A DNA stretch of 64,000 nucleotides from Coffea arabica (taxonomy: Eukaryota > Streptophyta > Magnoliopsida > Gentianales > Rubiaceae): contig NC_092326.1 of NCBI RefSeq assembly GCF_036785885.1, forward strand, positions 42,494,287-42,558,286, written 5' to 3'. Positions within the stretch are counted from its first letter, which is position 1, and every line of letters begins with the position of its first letter. Position numbers and translations under genes: made by a program. The notes under the pieces are model-generated. The model made no database searches. It was not told the DNA's origin and worked only from the letters and a program-made list of their open reading frames with translations. Shown piece by piece: positions 1 through 11,783 of the stretch.

Positions 1-405
1 CTTTACAAACCACTTGATGAACTTCTTTCTTTAGTAATCATGCAAATTCATTCTAGTCGAGAAGTGTGCTCGCTTCTGCTTTCTTTCTCTCTTAATCTTC
101 TGTGTTTAAAGCTTGTGATGGATTATCTTTATCTTTGATACGTCTTTAACATATTATACATGAAAGCCATCATCCCTTTTCTAGTAGATATTCAGGACCA
201 CCCATGTTTCTGAATCAGTTCATGCATTTCTTGAAATCAATTCATACTTTTAGAAGGAAAACACTAATTATTGAAGACTATGTGTTGTTTCTGACTACAA
301 AGGCTTTCTGATTAAGCCCCCCCCCCCACCCCCCTCCTCCAAAAGGAAAAAAAAAATAAGAAAAAGAAATAAAAAACCGAGCTTGGCAAAGGTTTGGAAT
401 TCCTG
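1..405. other. Upstream region of the HT1-like kinase gene
   Basis: AT-rich non-coding sequence before the first in-frame ATG of the kinase. A C-rich homopolymer tract lies at about 317-337, followed by an A-rich tract to about 376; both probably fall in the 5' leader or core promoter. No clear TATA box or gene was recognised. Confidence 0.5.
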
Positions 406-3400
406 ATGGCTTCATCATGTTTTAAGCCATTCAGGCTGAGAAAGTCTAAGAGCAAGCCATTATCAATTCCCTCCTCCTCTTCCAGAACTCAGTTAAATAC
501 TGATACTTACAACATGGAAAGGAAGAGATTTGACAGTTTAGAGTCATGGTCAATGATATTGGAGTCTGAGAATGTGGAGACTTGGGAAGCATCGAAGGAG
601 GATCAAGAGGAATGGACAGCTGATCTATCTCAGTTGTTTATAGGTAATAAATTTGCTTCTGGGGCACATAGTAGGATCTATAGAGGGATCTATAAGCAGA
701 GAGCAGTGGCTGTGAAGATGGTCAGAATTCCAACCCACAAGGAAGAGACTAGAGCTAAGCTTGAACAGCAATTCAAGTCTGAAGTTGCCCTGCTTTCGCG
801 TCTCTATCATCCCAACATAGTGCAGGTTCGTTGTGTTGAATCTTTTGAGTCAGTTTCAGTGTTGCTTTTTATGCAAGTATGTGATTAAAGAGGTATATAT
901 TTGAAAGCATCAATTAATGTTTAGATCAATAAAAATACAAATTATGTGGTACCAATAATCCAATCGTATTTTCTATGATTCTGTCGATGTCTATATCATT
1001 CATAAATTGATATGCCATCATGATGAGATTCTTCATTTATATGGTTGGCCTTGTTAAGGTCACGAGTTATGTCCTTAAAAATCGATTGATAACTTATATA
1101 TTCGAATGCATGTTCAATTCATCATCACAAACTAAAATATGTACCGATTAGAAAAGTATTGGTATTTCATTTCTATGAGAATACCATTTGCCATCTGACA
1201 AAAACACAATACATAACTGCTGCCTGTTAATTTCACTAGTCTCCTCATTTCGCATTTAGAGCAATGGAAGCTCCTAGTTTTTGAAAGAGTAATCTTTGTA
1301 CATTTGATGGGATTGAATGCTTGTTCAATGTATTCAAGGCGTGCATTTTCATTTGTTATATCTGAACCTCATCAAATTCACAACTATTGCAGCAATTGCC
1401 ATAGCATTGATTGTCTGCCTTAATGATGAAATGTCTGAGTAAATGAACACCTTTACTTTTTCCTTATTTCGTATGCCTAGATATAGTTGATAATCACTCC
1501 TTCCGCTCTGTCATGTAATTTGGACATTTAAATCATGAGAAATGCTTTTTACAAGTATGTGATGGAAATACAGTCTCAGGCTCAGAAACAGAAACATCCT
1601 TCAATGCTTTAGTTGATAGATTAGACTAATACCCATCATTCAGAACAGTAATTTTAAATATTGAATGATGCTATACCGCTGATTGTATCAGCTAAGGAAA
1701 CTTTTCAGAAACCTAAGGTAGTCAAGTATTTCAACCGCAGCATATAAACACTACTTACAATCACACACTGTTCCTTGTTACAGTTCATTGCAGCTTGTAA
1801 GAAGCCTCCCGTGTATTGCATCATTACAGAATACATGTCTCAGGGAACTCTTAGGATGTATCTCAACAAGAAAGAGCCATATTCACTTTCAACAGAAACT
1901 ATTCTTAGATTAGCTCTTGACATATCACGAGGAATGGAGTACCTTCACTCACAAGGAGTGATCCATAGGGACCTTAAATCCAGCAATTTGCTCTTAAACG
2001 ATGAGATGCGTGTCAAGGTAGCAGATTTTGGAACATCATGTCTGGAAACACAGTGTCGCGAAGCCAAAGGGAACATGGGAACTTATCGGTGGATGGCTCC
2101 GGAGATGATCAAGGAGAAACCTTACACACGAAAGGTGGATGTGTATAGTTTTGGAATTGTGCTATGGGAACTCACAACGGCTTTGCTTCCCTTTCAAGGG
2201 ATGACTCCTGTCCAAGCTGCATTTGCTGTGGCTGAGAAGGTTAGATTTATCACAGATATAATGTTCTCCTTCATACTAATAACATTTTGCCATGTGATCA
2301 TGCCTATCTTAGTCTTATGGTTATGCATGGCCTGCTGTCATTCCGTATAAATGAATAGTTTCCTTTCTGTGAGACTTAGATTACAGATTGAAGCAATTGA
2401 TAATAATGGATCTATTTAGCCAGGCAATAGATAAGTGGTCCTAGACGGATCAAAATTAGAGAATGAAGCAATTGGCAACAATGAATCTATTTAGCCAGCC
2501 AATAGATAAGTGGTCCTAGACGGATCAGATCCTTAATTAAAAGTAGACTCGATCCCATCTTGCTTCAATCGAGCTAATTTAGCTATTATTGTTATCTTAA
2601 CCCCTTGTTGTCTTGTTTGTACCTCCTCTCGTTACTGAGCATAAGGATCCCTTGGTATCCTCCCATCTTTTCTCCAGTTTTTGTTCTTAAATGTGCTAGC
2701 AAAATCAAGATATTTATATATTAAGACCAGGGCCTCGGTCTCCATTTTCGAATCACTTCTCAAAAGTTCAATCTACAACAATTTGGCCAGTCTAACAATC
2801 CATAGTGGTTTGGCAGCATAGCTAAGTGATTAGTGGTTTGCGTCCTTAAAACGATCTTGCTAGTGATTCATATCACATGAGACACTAATAAGTTAAGTAT
2901 ATAATCAGTGACTTTACGGTGCTATGTTATGGTAGGGAGCATCTGTATAAACCGTGACTCTATGTTCCTCCGTAAAGACAAAAGTCAACTTCCAATCAAA
3001 TGATCTGGTAGGGATGTAAATCAAACGAGAGATTACATAAAATTGCATTGCCTGGATAATTTTTATATTTTCATAAAGTTGAGGTTACGGCTCCATGTCT
3101 AGCGCATCTAATTTCCAGGATACTGCATAAGAACTGATTTCTTGACAAAACAAGCTATATTGCACGTATCCCCGTTTATGCATTTACATTGCTTCGACTA
3201 CTTATGAGTTTCAGTCCGAGATGAAAAAAAGCCTAATGGTGTTTTCTGTTCCTTGTTACAGAATGAAAGACCACCAATGCCAGCCAGTTGCCAGCCAGTA
3301 TTGGCACACCTTATAAAGCGCTGCTGGGTGGCAAATCCCAATAAGCGGCCAGATTTCAGTGAGATTGTTTCAGCTCTCGAAAAGTATGATGAGTGTCTGA

Positions 3401-3510
3401 AGGACGGCCTTCCACTTACTCTTCATTCAGGGCTTGTGAGCAAAAATGCAATTCTTGATCGCTTGAAAGGATGTGTATCAATGAATTCATCCATACCTGT
3501 GCATGCCTAG
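406..3510 (+). CDS. HT1: HT1-like Raf (group C) protein kinase
   Basis: Three exons, 406-825, 1784-2239 and 3262-3510, all with GT..AG borders and in phase, give 374 aa. The start is the ATG at 406 (MASSCFKPFRLRK). The kinase domain runs from about residue 78. It has the glycine-loop variant FASGAHSRIYRG, the VAVK lysine (K104), HRDLKSSN with catalytic D203, DFG at 221-223, and GTYRWMAPE. The stretch from ESWSMILESENVETWEAS to the domain end is nearly identical, as I recall it, to Arabidopsis HIGH LEAF TEMPERATURE 1. HT1 acts in guard cells and holds stomata open at low CO2, downstream of MPK4/MPK12. The C-terminal tail is short (about 30 aa), as in HT1. Intron 2 holds a tandem duplication. 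No damage is visible and the gene looks functional. Confidence 0.93.
2385..2531. repeat. 75-bp tandem duplication in HT1 intron 2
   Basis: Two adjacent copies, about 2385-2459 and 2460-2531, share the string CTATTTAGCCAG followed by CAATAGATAAGTGGTCCTAG. They differ at several positions, so the duplication is not very recent. It lies wholly inside the second intron of the kinase gene. Confidence 0.8.
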
Positions 3511-6500
3511 CTAACTCCTTCCCATGTGCTGCCATTTTTATTCAGTCATTTAAATCACTTTTTCATAGATTTGTATATATTTAAATTCATAAATTATCTG
3601 ATGTAACTGTATTGGCGAAACTTAAAGACTCCCGGATGGCTGCAGGTGGCATTTTAGATATCATTTTTACCAGGTTATTCTGCAGCAATTTGTTTAGGAG
3701 TTTTTAAGGGACAGGAATTAAAGGGAAAAAATGTAGAGATCCTCGTAATTTGGGTCCAGTGGAGTATTGGAAATGCTTCTGTAATTTTTTTTTTCTTTTT
3801 CTTCCTGATATGAGTAGGTGGCAACGATTCATATCAATTCTTGCTCTACTCTACTCGGTCTCCATTCTCGTCAACGTTGCAGTTAACTAACCTTTGAACT
3901 TATGGTTATGGAAAGAACCCTACTGATTGAAACCTGAGAACTTTCGTTACCATACATTTGGAATTTGGATGATCATTTCTTTTTCTTGAATTACAGTAGA
4001 TGGTTTGTCATCCATGTAAAGTACCACATGTTAAGCAGGCGTTCCACAAAACATTCGATGGGACTTTGGGCCTAACTTACCTTGGGCATTAACTTTTCCA
4101 TGATGTGCACTTGGGGAATCTGGGCTAAGCTGCTGGCAAGGTTATACCACCAACTATTCCATGGAATGTACATATTTGCTTGTAAGACTTATTCTACACA
4201 TATGCGCGTGCCATCAAAATCTAGTTGCCCTGTTTTTGTTTTGCATTAGAAACCGAAAAAAATAAGTTAATGGTTGGTTGGTGGTTGAACATTGAAAACG
4301 AAGAAGACACAATGAGCCCTTTTCGCCAATGAATAGCTAGGGATAGATTCATATCCTTGGCGATGATAGTTAAGCAAGTCGTTAGTCTTAGAGGATTCTA
4401 TATTTTTTTGTTTTTTTGGTTATTACGATAGCTTCCTATATTATGGGGAGGCCCGGGAGGGAAAGGGTTTGAAGAGGTTCTGAGGTAACTCGGAGGGGAC
4501 TGAATGACCACCGGATCAGACGGATGCACTATGCATCCGCCTGAATTTTTTAAACAAGGTCACATTTAATTGTGATAAATTGGTGGAACCTTGCCTCCCT
4601 CCCATCCCACCAAGCCCTAATGCATTGGTGGTGACTACCAACTCAAAGGCCGGTGGTTTTGGAGGATTCTATACGTTAATCACTTGAATGAAAGAACCAG
4701 GTCAAAATATGCTCCCAATTAACATATTGTCACATATATGTTGAGTCACCATCGACATCCACAATTCATGAGAAGGCAACAGAAAGGCCCAAAACGTTAG
4801 TTGAACGGAGTCTTGAATAAGCTGCACTTGAATGTTGACTCGTTCCTACCATTCCTTCATGGTCACCGGTTCAGTATAAGTCCACCCCTCATCTTATCAT
4901 ATAGTAAATATTTAACCAAGTCAAACTCAACACTTCAAACTTTGAAATGCTTAATCAATGTGTTTGAAATTAAATGTGGGAGGAGGACAGATTTCTAATA
5001 CTTCTATGCTAATTTGTTCAAATATTAAGCTGCCATATGTACTAATTATGTACCTCCCCCACTCCCTAGCATACATGTTTGGTCTATATGGCCTGATAGC
5101 AAGAGCACTTGACTTTAATTCGTGACATCTCCATCTATGCAGCAATTGATGAGTTACAAAGTTGACTGAGCTAGCGCCAATGTGTAACTTAAAAACCATT
5201 TTGTTGAATTCACTTCTAACCCTGTGTTATGTTATGCCTCCTGTAATCATTCTTAGATGCCTCTATCTTTGTTTAGTCTGGTTGGTTCTTCGCGCTCCAT
5301 CATTTAAATGGAAGGAAAGCCCTCGATTAATCAAGAGACAATCAGCCTGCAGGAGTGTAGGCGGAACCTAGTAACCTTTAATTCGATATTCCACCTAGCA
5401 TAGAAGGATGATGATGTTGCTCTAGTGGTGAATCTTCACAACCAAACCCTAAATTGGGTGTCTTTAAGTCTTCTCACTTGAAAGAATGTTTGCTCTAAGC
5501 ATAATTTTGCTCATCTTTAACTGTAGTCCTCGACGACATTGGTCCGGCACTTTAGATGTGATGGTTCTTGGAACATGCTTAAAAAGGAATAATAAAAAAC
5601 AAAAAAAACAGTGAGCTAACAGTCATTCAAGTGTCTGGTAGGCTAAAATTGAGATGAACCGGCGGCAGTTCGCAAATTTTAGCAGTCCAGCTGAGTAAAA
5701 TTTCCCGAGGTTGTAACTGAATCAAATCGCTAGCTAGTGCTCGCGAGTCGACTAGATCAAAACTAAACTTGAACTTGGTCAACATTAAACTCAAACCGAT
5801 AGAGTCGAGTTCTCGAACTAGAATCGAGTCGACTTGAACACACACACACATACACATATAATTTTAATAGTAAAATTACATATATGTTTCTAATATTTTT
5901 ATTATTTATTAAGAAAAATGAATGATTTATTCATGTTTTTAAAACATAAAATAATTATCTTTTAACTTTATAAGGCTTGAATTTAAACTTTCTCGAATTC
6001 GAGAATAAATTTGAATTCAAATTTTACATTAAAAAATTTATTTGTTGAGTTCGGACTCGATAAAATTGAGCCAAACTAATTGAATCCTTTACAACCCTAT
6101 GCACTACAGACAAGAATTCAATAAATTAAGGAAAGAATACGACGCCTTTTTGACCTTTTTTGGCGAATAATAAAAAGCAGGTTTTGGATTCGACTAATAG
6201 GTTTACGAGCCTATAATTTTAACCTAGCACTTTGCTTTAATCGGAGCCTTACTTTTGCCGACCTCGTCAGTCGTGACAACACAGGCTATATAATCTAGCA
6301 CCATATAATCCTGTCTAAGGCAAAAAAAAAAAAAAAAAAAAATCCAGGAAATTATCTGTTCTTTTCTTTTTCTATCTTTTCTTCTCTATTCTATGAAAAA
6401 TTGGTCCTAGGAGGACTATCAAACGCTAGAAACCCGAGGTTAGTGACGGAGGAGGCATGATAAGGCATGCCGCCTGTTTTGCCTGATTACAGCAAAAGTT

Positions 6501-7299
6501 GTGGATCCTCCACTCCCCAAACCAAAGGTAAAGTTGAGGACACGTTTATAAAAACGGATCGATTCCTCATAAAATTTAATTATTGATGTGAAGGGATAAG
6601 TCATAAAAATCACCATAAACAACATATCATTCTAACCAAATTCCAAACTTTTTATTGCATCAAAAAATGTAAAAAAAAAAAAAAAAAGAAGTTAAACTAA
6701 GGCTTTGTGTTTTAGTATTATTAATTAAGTAGCGGTGTACGTGTCATGTCATCATTGGTCAGTTTATATAATAGTCATTATGTTAAGAGTCGTGAGTTTA
6801 ACTTCGGATGTATAAATCATAGGGTAATAGTCAAAAACCTCTGGTTTTCGTTTGTGTCAGCTGTGACGCCACAGTTTCTTCTATCAATGGAAGAAAAATT
6901 CCCCTTTGCCTCTATATTGATTTTTCTTTAGTTTTTTTTTTTTTTTTTTTTTTATGTTTGTGATTAATTTAGGTCCATTAGAGCACCACAGTGATGACGC
7001 GAACCAAATCCCAAACTTCCTATTATTCACAAAAAAAAAAAAAAAAATAAATAAATAAAGTCGAGGCCTGAGGAAAACCTAACTGAACCAAGGAAACTAG
7101 AAGAAAAGAATATACCACTTCTAGACCAAAAGAGATGCGCTCTCCCACGCTCCCTTTAAAATTTAAGGCAAATGCAGAGATTTAAACCCTCCTACGCACC
7201 TCCTAACTTAAAACCACGCCTATACTTTATGTTTCACTTCAACTCACCCAAGGGCTGGTTTTGGTTGTTACTGCAGCCATTTGATTAGTTTTTGCCTCT
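3511..7299. other. Intergenic region, no supported gene
   Basis: The first few hundred bases are probably the 3' UTR of the kinase gene. The rest is AT-rich with A and T homopolymers (about 6321-6342, 6671-6688, 6931-6953, 7029-7047) and a short CA tract near 5838-5852. The stretch about 5630-6100 contains repeated GAGTCGA-type motifs like those in degenerate plant hAT-type repeats, but I could not fix its ends. The short ORFs here have no recognisable features. Confidence 0.5.
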
Positions 7300-7302
7300 T
7301 GC

Positions 7303-7440
7303 AAGATGCCAGGTTCGACTGGTACTGAGGTTGCCTCTTTAGATTCTGACATTGTGCGATTGCTCGAGGGGATTAGTCGAGTCCCAAAAAGGCCCGGATG
7401 CCCCCTAGAGACCAAAAAAAAAAAAAAGATGCAAGGTTCG
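7303..7440 (+). mobile_element. Truncated tRNA-derived SINE with A-tail
   Basis: A segment with GGGGATTAGTCGAG followed by GGCCCGGATGCCCC ends in an A tract at about 7412-7427. This is the 3' body signature I associate with plant tRNA-derived SINEs. It is flanked by a 15-nt direct repeat with one mismatch (AAGATGCCAGGTTCG at 7303-7317 and AAGATGCAAGGTTCG at 7426-7440), which would be the target-site duplication of a 5'-truncated copy. A B-box-like GGTTCGACT overlaps the left repeat, so a longer SINE starting further upstream is also possible. Confidence 0.6.
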
Positions 7441-7509
7441 TGTTTTGCGATCCCACCCTTTGTTATATCATACAGTTTAATAAATAAAAATTATATAATA
7501 AAAATGATA

Positions 7510-7859
7510 CTCTCTCCGTCCCACTTTGATAGTCTTATTTTCCTTTTTCGTCTGTCCCAAATTGTAATCCACTTTCCTATTAAGAAATGTAATAATATTT
7601 TAAATTGTCTAAAATATCCTTATTAAATATCTTGTTATTAATACATTGTTATTAAATACTAGCCCATTACGTTGAATACATTAAGCTTTTCCAATACTAA
7701 CCCATTAGCTGTAACTGATATTAATTGACACTCTTCGTTATTAGCATAAGAACATTTTAGAAAATTATTAATCTAAATTTATGTTTCCAACCAAATTAAT
7801 TACATTTTCTTAATCTGTATGAAAAAAAAATCAAGACTAACAAAATGGGACGGAGGGAG
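7510..7859. mobile_element. Stowaway-type MITE (Tc1/mariner)
   Basis: Terminal inverted repeats CTCTCTCCGTCCCACTTTG at the left and CAAAATGGGACGGAGGGAG at the right are flanked by TA dinucleotides (7508-7509 and 7860-7861). The CTCCCTCCGTCCCA end is the standard Stowaway terminus. The 350-bp internal sequence is AT-rich and non-coding, so this is a non-autonomous element. Confidence 0.88.
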
Positions 7860-7861
7860 TA

Positions 7862-7897
7862 GTAAAAATACAAATAATAAAAAAAAATGTAAATAAC

Positions 7898-7940
<43 letters not shown>

Positions 7941-9054
7941 CATAAGCTGATTAATGTTGGAGTCAAATTAGATGAAAAATTCGACGGCTTAACGTGAAAT
8001 TCTAAAAATTTGAGAATCGAAAAGGCCTTGACCACTCGCAAATGCCACCAATGCATTGGGACGATTATTATTGAAGGAAACGGGAAACCAACAAATGAGA
8101 CTTCAACCATCCCGGCTATATTTGTCCCGTTTGAGAAGACAATTTCCCAGAAGAATCGATAAAAGAAAAGGGATGCACATCTGGCACCAATATTCCAATT
8201 CAGAGATTCAGAGGAGACGCCATTTCTGAAAGAAACATGATAATAGTCCCCCATGATAAGAGAAAAGAGGGGGGGGGGGGGATCTTGACTAAATACCACG
8301 CGCGGGCCGTGCATGCAGGCTCTTCAAAAGACAGTAGTCTAGTAGTACTTCTTTTATCAAAAAATTATTTTCAACAGAGGAGGAGGAACAGGAGTTAGTT
8401 GCTTCCACCGGTGGCTATTCCCAGAATATAATAGGATTAATAACTAATAAAACCCTAATCTAATACTACTACTGCTTATTAACAGGATTTGATGCATACG
8501 AGATAAAAAATTAATTAAAAAAATATGTTTATTGAAAACATAAAAATGTTTCTTTCGAGGATAACAATCCAAAAAATGATAATAAAAAAATTTACTCGAT
8601 TTTTACAAGGTAAAAATTGCTCGCTCCTTATCCTGCTACATTACACGTTCTCTCATCCTGGAACATGAACACCAAGCAAAAGAGAATGAATAATAAGCAT
8701 GGCCTAAAAAAGGTGCAGAAAGTAAAACGCAGCTGTCGCTCCCAAGAAAATTGCATTGATGACCTTAACCGGCCAAGCAAGAAAGGAAGATAACCAAAAA
8801 CATAAACCCTCTTCTTCTGCATATATATTTTACATGTGATTAAAAGGCGATGAAATTTACAAGCAAGTTGAGACAAACTAAACCTGAATATATATATATT
8901 TGTGTATATATATATATATATGTAAAGAAACAGCCCATCGGAAAAACAGACAGTTGGAAGTTTTGTAAACAGATGATTGATTGGAGGGGTAGTTGAAGTT
9001 GAACCAACCTTTTACATCCTCTCGTAGTTTTCGTCCCATCGTCGGAAACTAAAT
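7862..9054. other. Intergenic region with AT microsatellite
   Basis: Non-coding sequence between the Stowaway element and the next gene. It contains an (AT)n microsatellite at about 7900-7938, a G run near 8270-8281 and short TA repeats near 8890-8922. The part next to 9055 is probably the 3' UTR of the minus-strand gene. No other gene was recognised. Confidence 0.5.
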
Positions 9055-9696
9055 CTAAGTCCAACCACCCCAAATCTTTTCGCCGAGAAAACTCACAAAT
9101 CTCCTCACAGAGCTCCTCTCCGTCTCCACCCCCTCCCTCTCCTCTCCACCATCATCAGCCTCCCCGCTACCCTTGGTATCAACAATCTCATCCTCCCGGG
9201 AATTATCCGATGACTCGGTAAGCTCCTTGCCACTCGGAGGGGTCGGCTCGGACCGTTTCAACTCAGCCGACCCTTTCCCACCCTTCCTTCTATCCTTCCT
9301 ACTCTTCTCTTTCTTGCTTTGGGTGGATAACCCGTCTTCATAAGCGTCGATGATTTCATGTATAAGCTGGCGATTCGGCGACGAATCCCACCTCGCCCAG
9401 TAGCTCATGTAGCATCCAAAACAATAACAATCGAACGAAGGCGGATGGTCAGCACCGCAGCTGTTGTTACTGTAGTTATTAGAGCTGTTGGCCGTAGCAC
9501 TGGAGGTATTTCTCCTCCGGTTATTGCCGGAAAAGTTGGAGGAGGAAGAGCAAGATATGAGATAGGCCAAGACCTCTCTATCTTGAGGGGATAAAGCCAC
9601 CGTGAGAGTCAAGATGGTCGGGGGTAGAAACGATAAATGGTCTGGTTTCAGAGGCGGTGATGGATGAACTGATCCTCTTCTATACAGCTTCTTCAT
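9055..9696 (-). CDS. Plant-specific protein of unknown function, Cys-rich motif
   Basis: Single exon of 213 aa from the ATG at 9696. The N-terminal half has a hydrophobic stretch (LSFLPPTILTLTVALSPQDREVLAYLISCS), then a Ser/Asn-rich linker. The best-conserved-looking segment is FDCYCFGCYMSYWARWDSSP, followed by NRQLIHEIIDAYED. The C-terminal half is charged and low-complexity (Lys/Arg then Glu/Asp/Ser) and ends in SVRRFVSFLGEKIWGGW. I recognise this as a conserved plant family with a CxCxxC-like core and a tryptophan-rich end, but I know no function. It is intronless and its codon use looks like real coding sequence. The Cys cluster could bind metal or be palmitoylated; that is inference only. 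Confidence 0.8.
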   Translation of the reverse strand: MKKLYRRGSVHPSPPLKPDHLSFLPPTILTLTVALSPQDREVLAYLISCSSSSNFSGNNRRRNTSSATANSSNNYSNNSCGADHPPSFDCYCFGCYMSYWARWDSSPNRQLIHEIIDAYEDGLSTQSKKEKSRKDRRKGGKGSAELKRSEPTPPSGKELTESSDNSREDEIVDTKGSGEADDGGEEREGVETERSSVRRFVSFLGEKIWGGWT

Positions 9697-11783
9697 ACTA
9701 CTTGATTATGAGGGTGACCTAGGAAATGAAGATGGATGGTGGGATTGTTCTTTCTTTCTTTAGAACTAAATACTACTAGTATCAAATACTAAGAGGCGAT
9801 GGGGAGGAGGGCTTTTAAATGGCTAAATATCAATATGTGGTGTTTCTTATGGGGGTGGGTTTGGGACGGGAGGAGTCTTGACTCTTGAAAATGCTGAATT
9901 TGAAGAGTTTGACCAAGTCTCATTTATTTTCTGGAGAGTGGGGGAGGGGAAAAGAAAGAAGCATGGAAGTTGGTGACGTATGTATTTTTGGGCCTTGGTA
10001 GTACCACTGCATTGGGTTGGGGCCTGCGGGGCGGTGAGCTTTTGATAGGGATGATCCTGGTTCCTGGATGGGACCGTAAGAGTGAGCCTGCTAGCGCATT
10101 TTGATTGGTTGATGAGATGGTAAGGTGGAGTTATTTGCAACCGTGGGTGATCGATCGACTGGGGGACCCACCATGGAATCAAGAGGTGATCTGGATCAAA
10201 ATCCTGCTTTTCAGAATTGTGTCATTCATTTGCCCCTTTTATATAAATGTTAGGTCACAAGGTTGAGAGAACGTTCAGAGGCCTACAGTACTACAGCTTT
10301 GGGCCGTTGATACTCATTGGCCTTATGAGGACCCCTCCTAACGTTTGGGTGGCAGAAGGACTACGACGACTGGCCTCTTCATCCCCCTCGATTAATTCTT
10401 TTTTCTTTTTTCTAAACAACATTTATTAAGTTTGTTTGGATTGTAAGTTATTTGAAATATTTTTACTATAATACTTTTTGTAATGTGATGTATGTGAGAT
10501 GAAAAGATAATTGAGAAGATAAAAAGGTATATTGAAAATTGTAACGATGATGTAAGTAAATATATTTGAAAAAATAATCAGCTGTCCAAACAAATTTTTT
10601 TGTTGACACTAGCAGCGTCTTCCTCCGTGAACCCAGAGCGAATATGACTGAAAATTTCGAATTTAAGACTTTTTACTTGCATAAATTTTTTTTTTTTTTT
10701 AAAAAAATTCAACTCTTTAATCTTTCGCATTTGATTTTGCTTTGATCATAAGAAGTCATGTCAGATGTTACGCCATCCATGACAATACAATAAAATAGAT
10801 ATCTTATTATTATTCCTATCATGCACTTGATCAAAAGACTCATCTCACTTTCAGTAAAAAATAAATAAAACTATCATGCGAAGTGCGATGATGTAGGCAG
10901 GTCACTCAAAAATATTTTTCCTTGGCATCAGAACCATTTAGCATGTAACTGAGCGAATCTCTGTCGTACGAATAATAAATACAAAAACTTGTGATTGATG
11001 ATATGATCAATGAGTAAAAATCCCTAATGGATGGGCCCGACATGGTTCTCTGTCCCCGGAATCTGAGGCCACCAAACCAAATTTGTAAACAGCCTCTTGC
11101 GTCCATGCCACAAAAGCTCAGATACCAAATCTGAAACTACCCGTAGACAAATAAATACGGAGCGCGAGTACCCTTTTCACAGGGTGGCCTGAAGTACCTA
11201 CCTGATCATCAACAACTGTTGTTTCGTTTCCCCTTTGGTTGATTCTCTCATGTGCTTATAATAAGGATGAGAGAATCTTCAGCCAACCTTGCCACTCTTT
11301 GAATATACCTGTTGAACGCACAATGAGAAATGAATAAAGCTCAACTCAACTGGATTTACCTTTTCGCTTATAGCAGCATAGAACAATTGCATTGGTAGAT
11401 TACAGATGGCCAAAACTAGTACTACCCTTTTCATTTTTTGGAGCAAAACTAGAACACGGACGGGGGAGATGTTTTATAGTAGTCTGTTTATTTATACATA
11501 ATCTGAGTAACAGGAGAAGCCATGCAGAGCAGGCGGCTCCTTTTTAGGTCAATGGCTTCTTGAAAATGTTTTTTCCTTCTCACTTATGTTTTATTACCTG
11601 ATGCCTCGTAGCCATTAGGCATAATTACAATCACCTAACTCAGACACAGTACTCATGCGACTTTTGAAAAGTTGTATGATGATTGAGATACCAGAATTGT
11701 TGTTATAATATTAAAGCACCATTGCAGCAGCACTTGAGGGCCTATGATGATAATCACATGGTAAACTCAAAATTGTCAAACCT
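9697..11783. other. Intergenic region between two minus-strand genes
   Basis: The left part is the promoter side of the unknown-function gene. The right part (about 11490-11783) is probably the 3' UTR of the SOBER1-like gene. A MITE copy sits at 10431-10594. The remaining short ORFs show no family features. Confidence 0.5.
10431..10594. mobile_element. MITE, GTTTGTTTGGAT family, copy A
   Basis: About 164 bp with terminal inverted repeats TTTGTTTGGAT and GTCCAAACAAA. It shares the internal block TTTTTGTAATGTGATGTATG then TGAGATGAAAAG with four other copies in this window. The interior is AT-rich and non-coding. Confidence 0.8.

Noticed and set aside
7308-7320. tRNA-like B box suggesting a tRNA gene
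   Set aside because: No cloverleaf or matching acceptor stem can be built around it; it belongs to a SINE. The same applies to the B box near 31391.
7796-8314. 172-codon minus-strand ORF
   Set aside because: It runs through the end of the Stowaway element and the AT microsatellite, giving a Tyr-Ile repeat stretch; composition is not protein-like.
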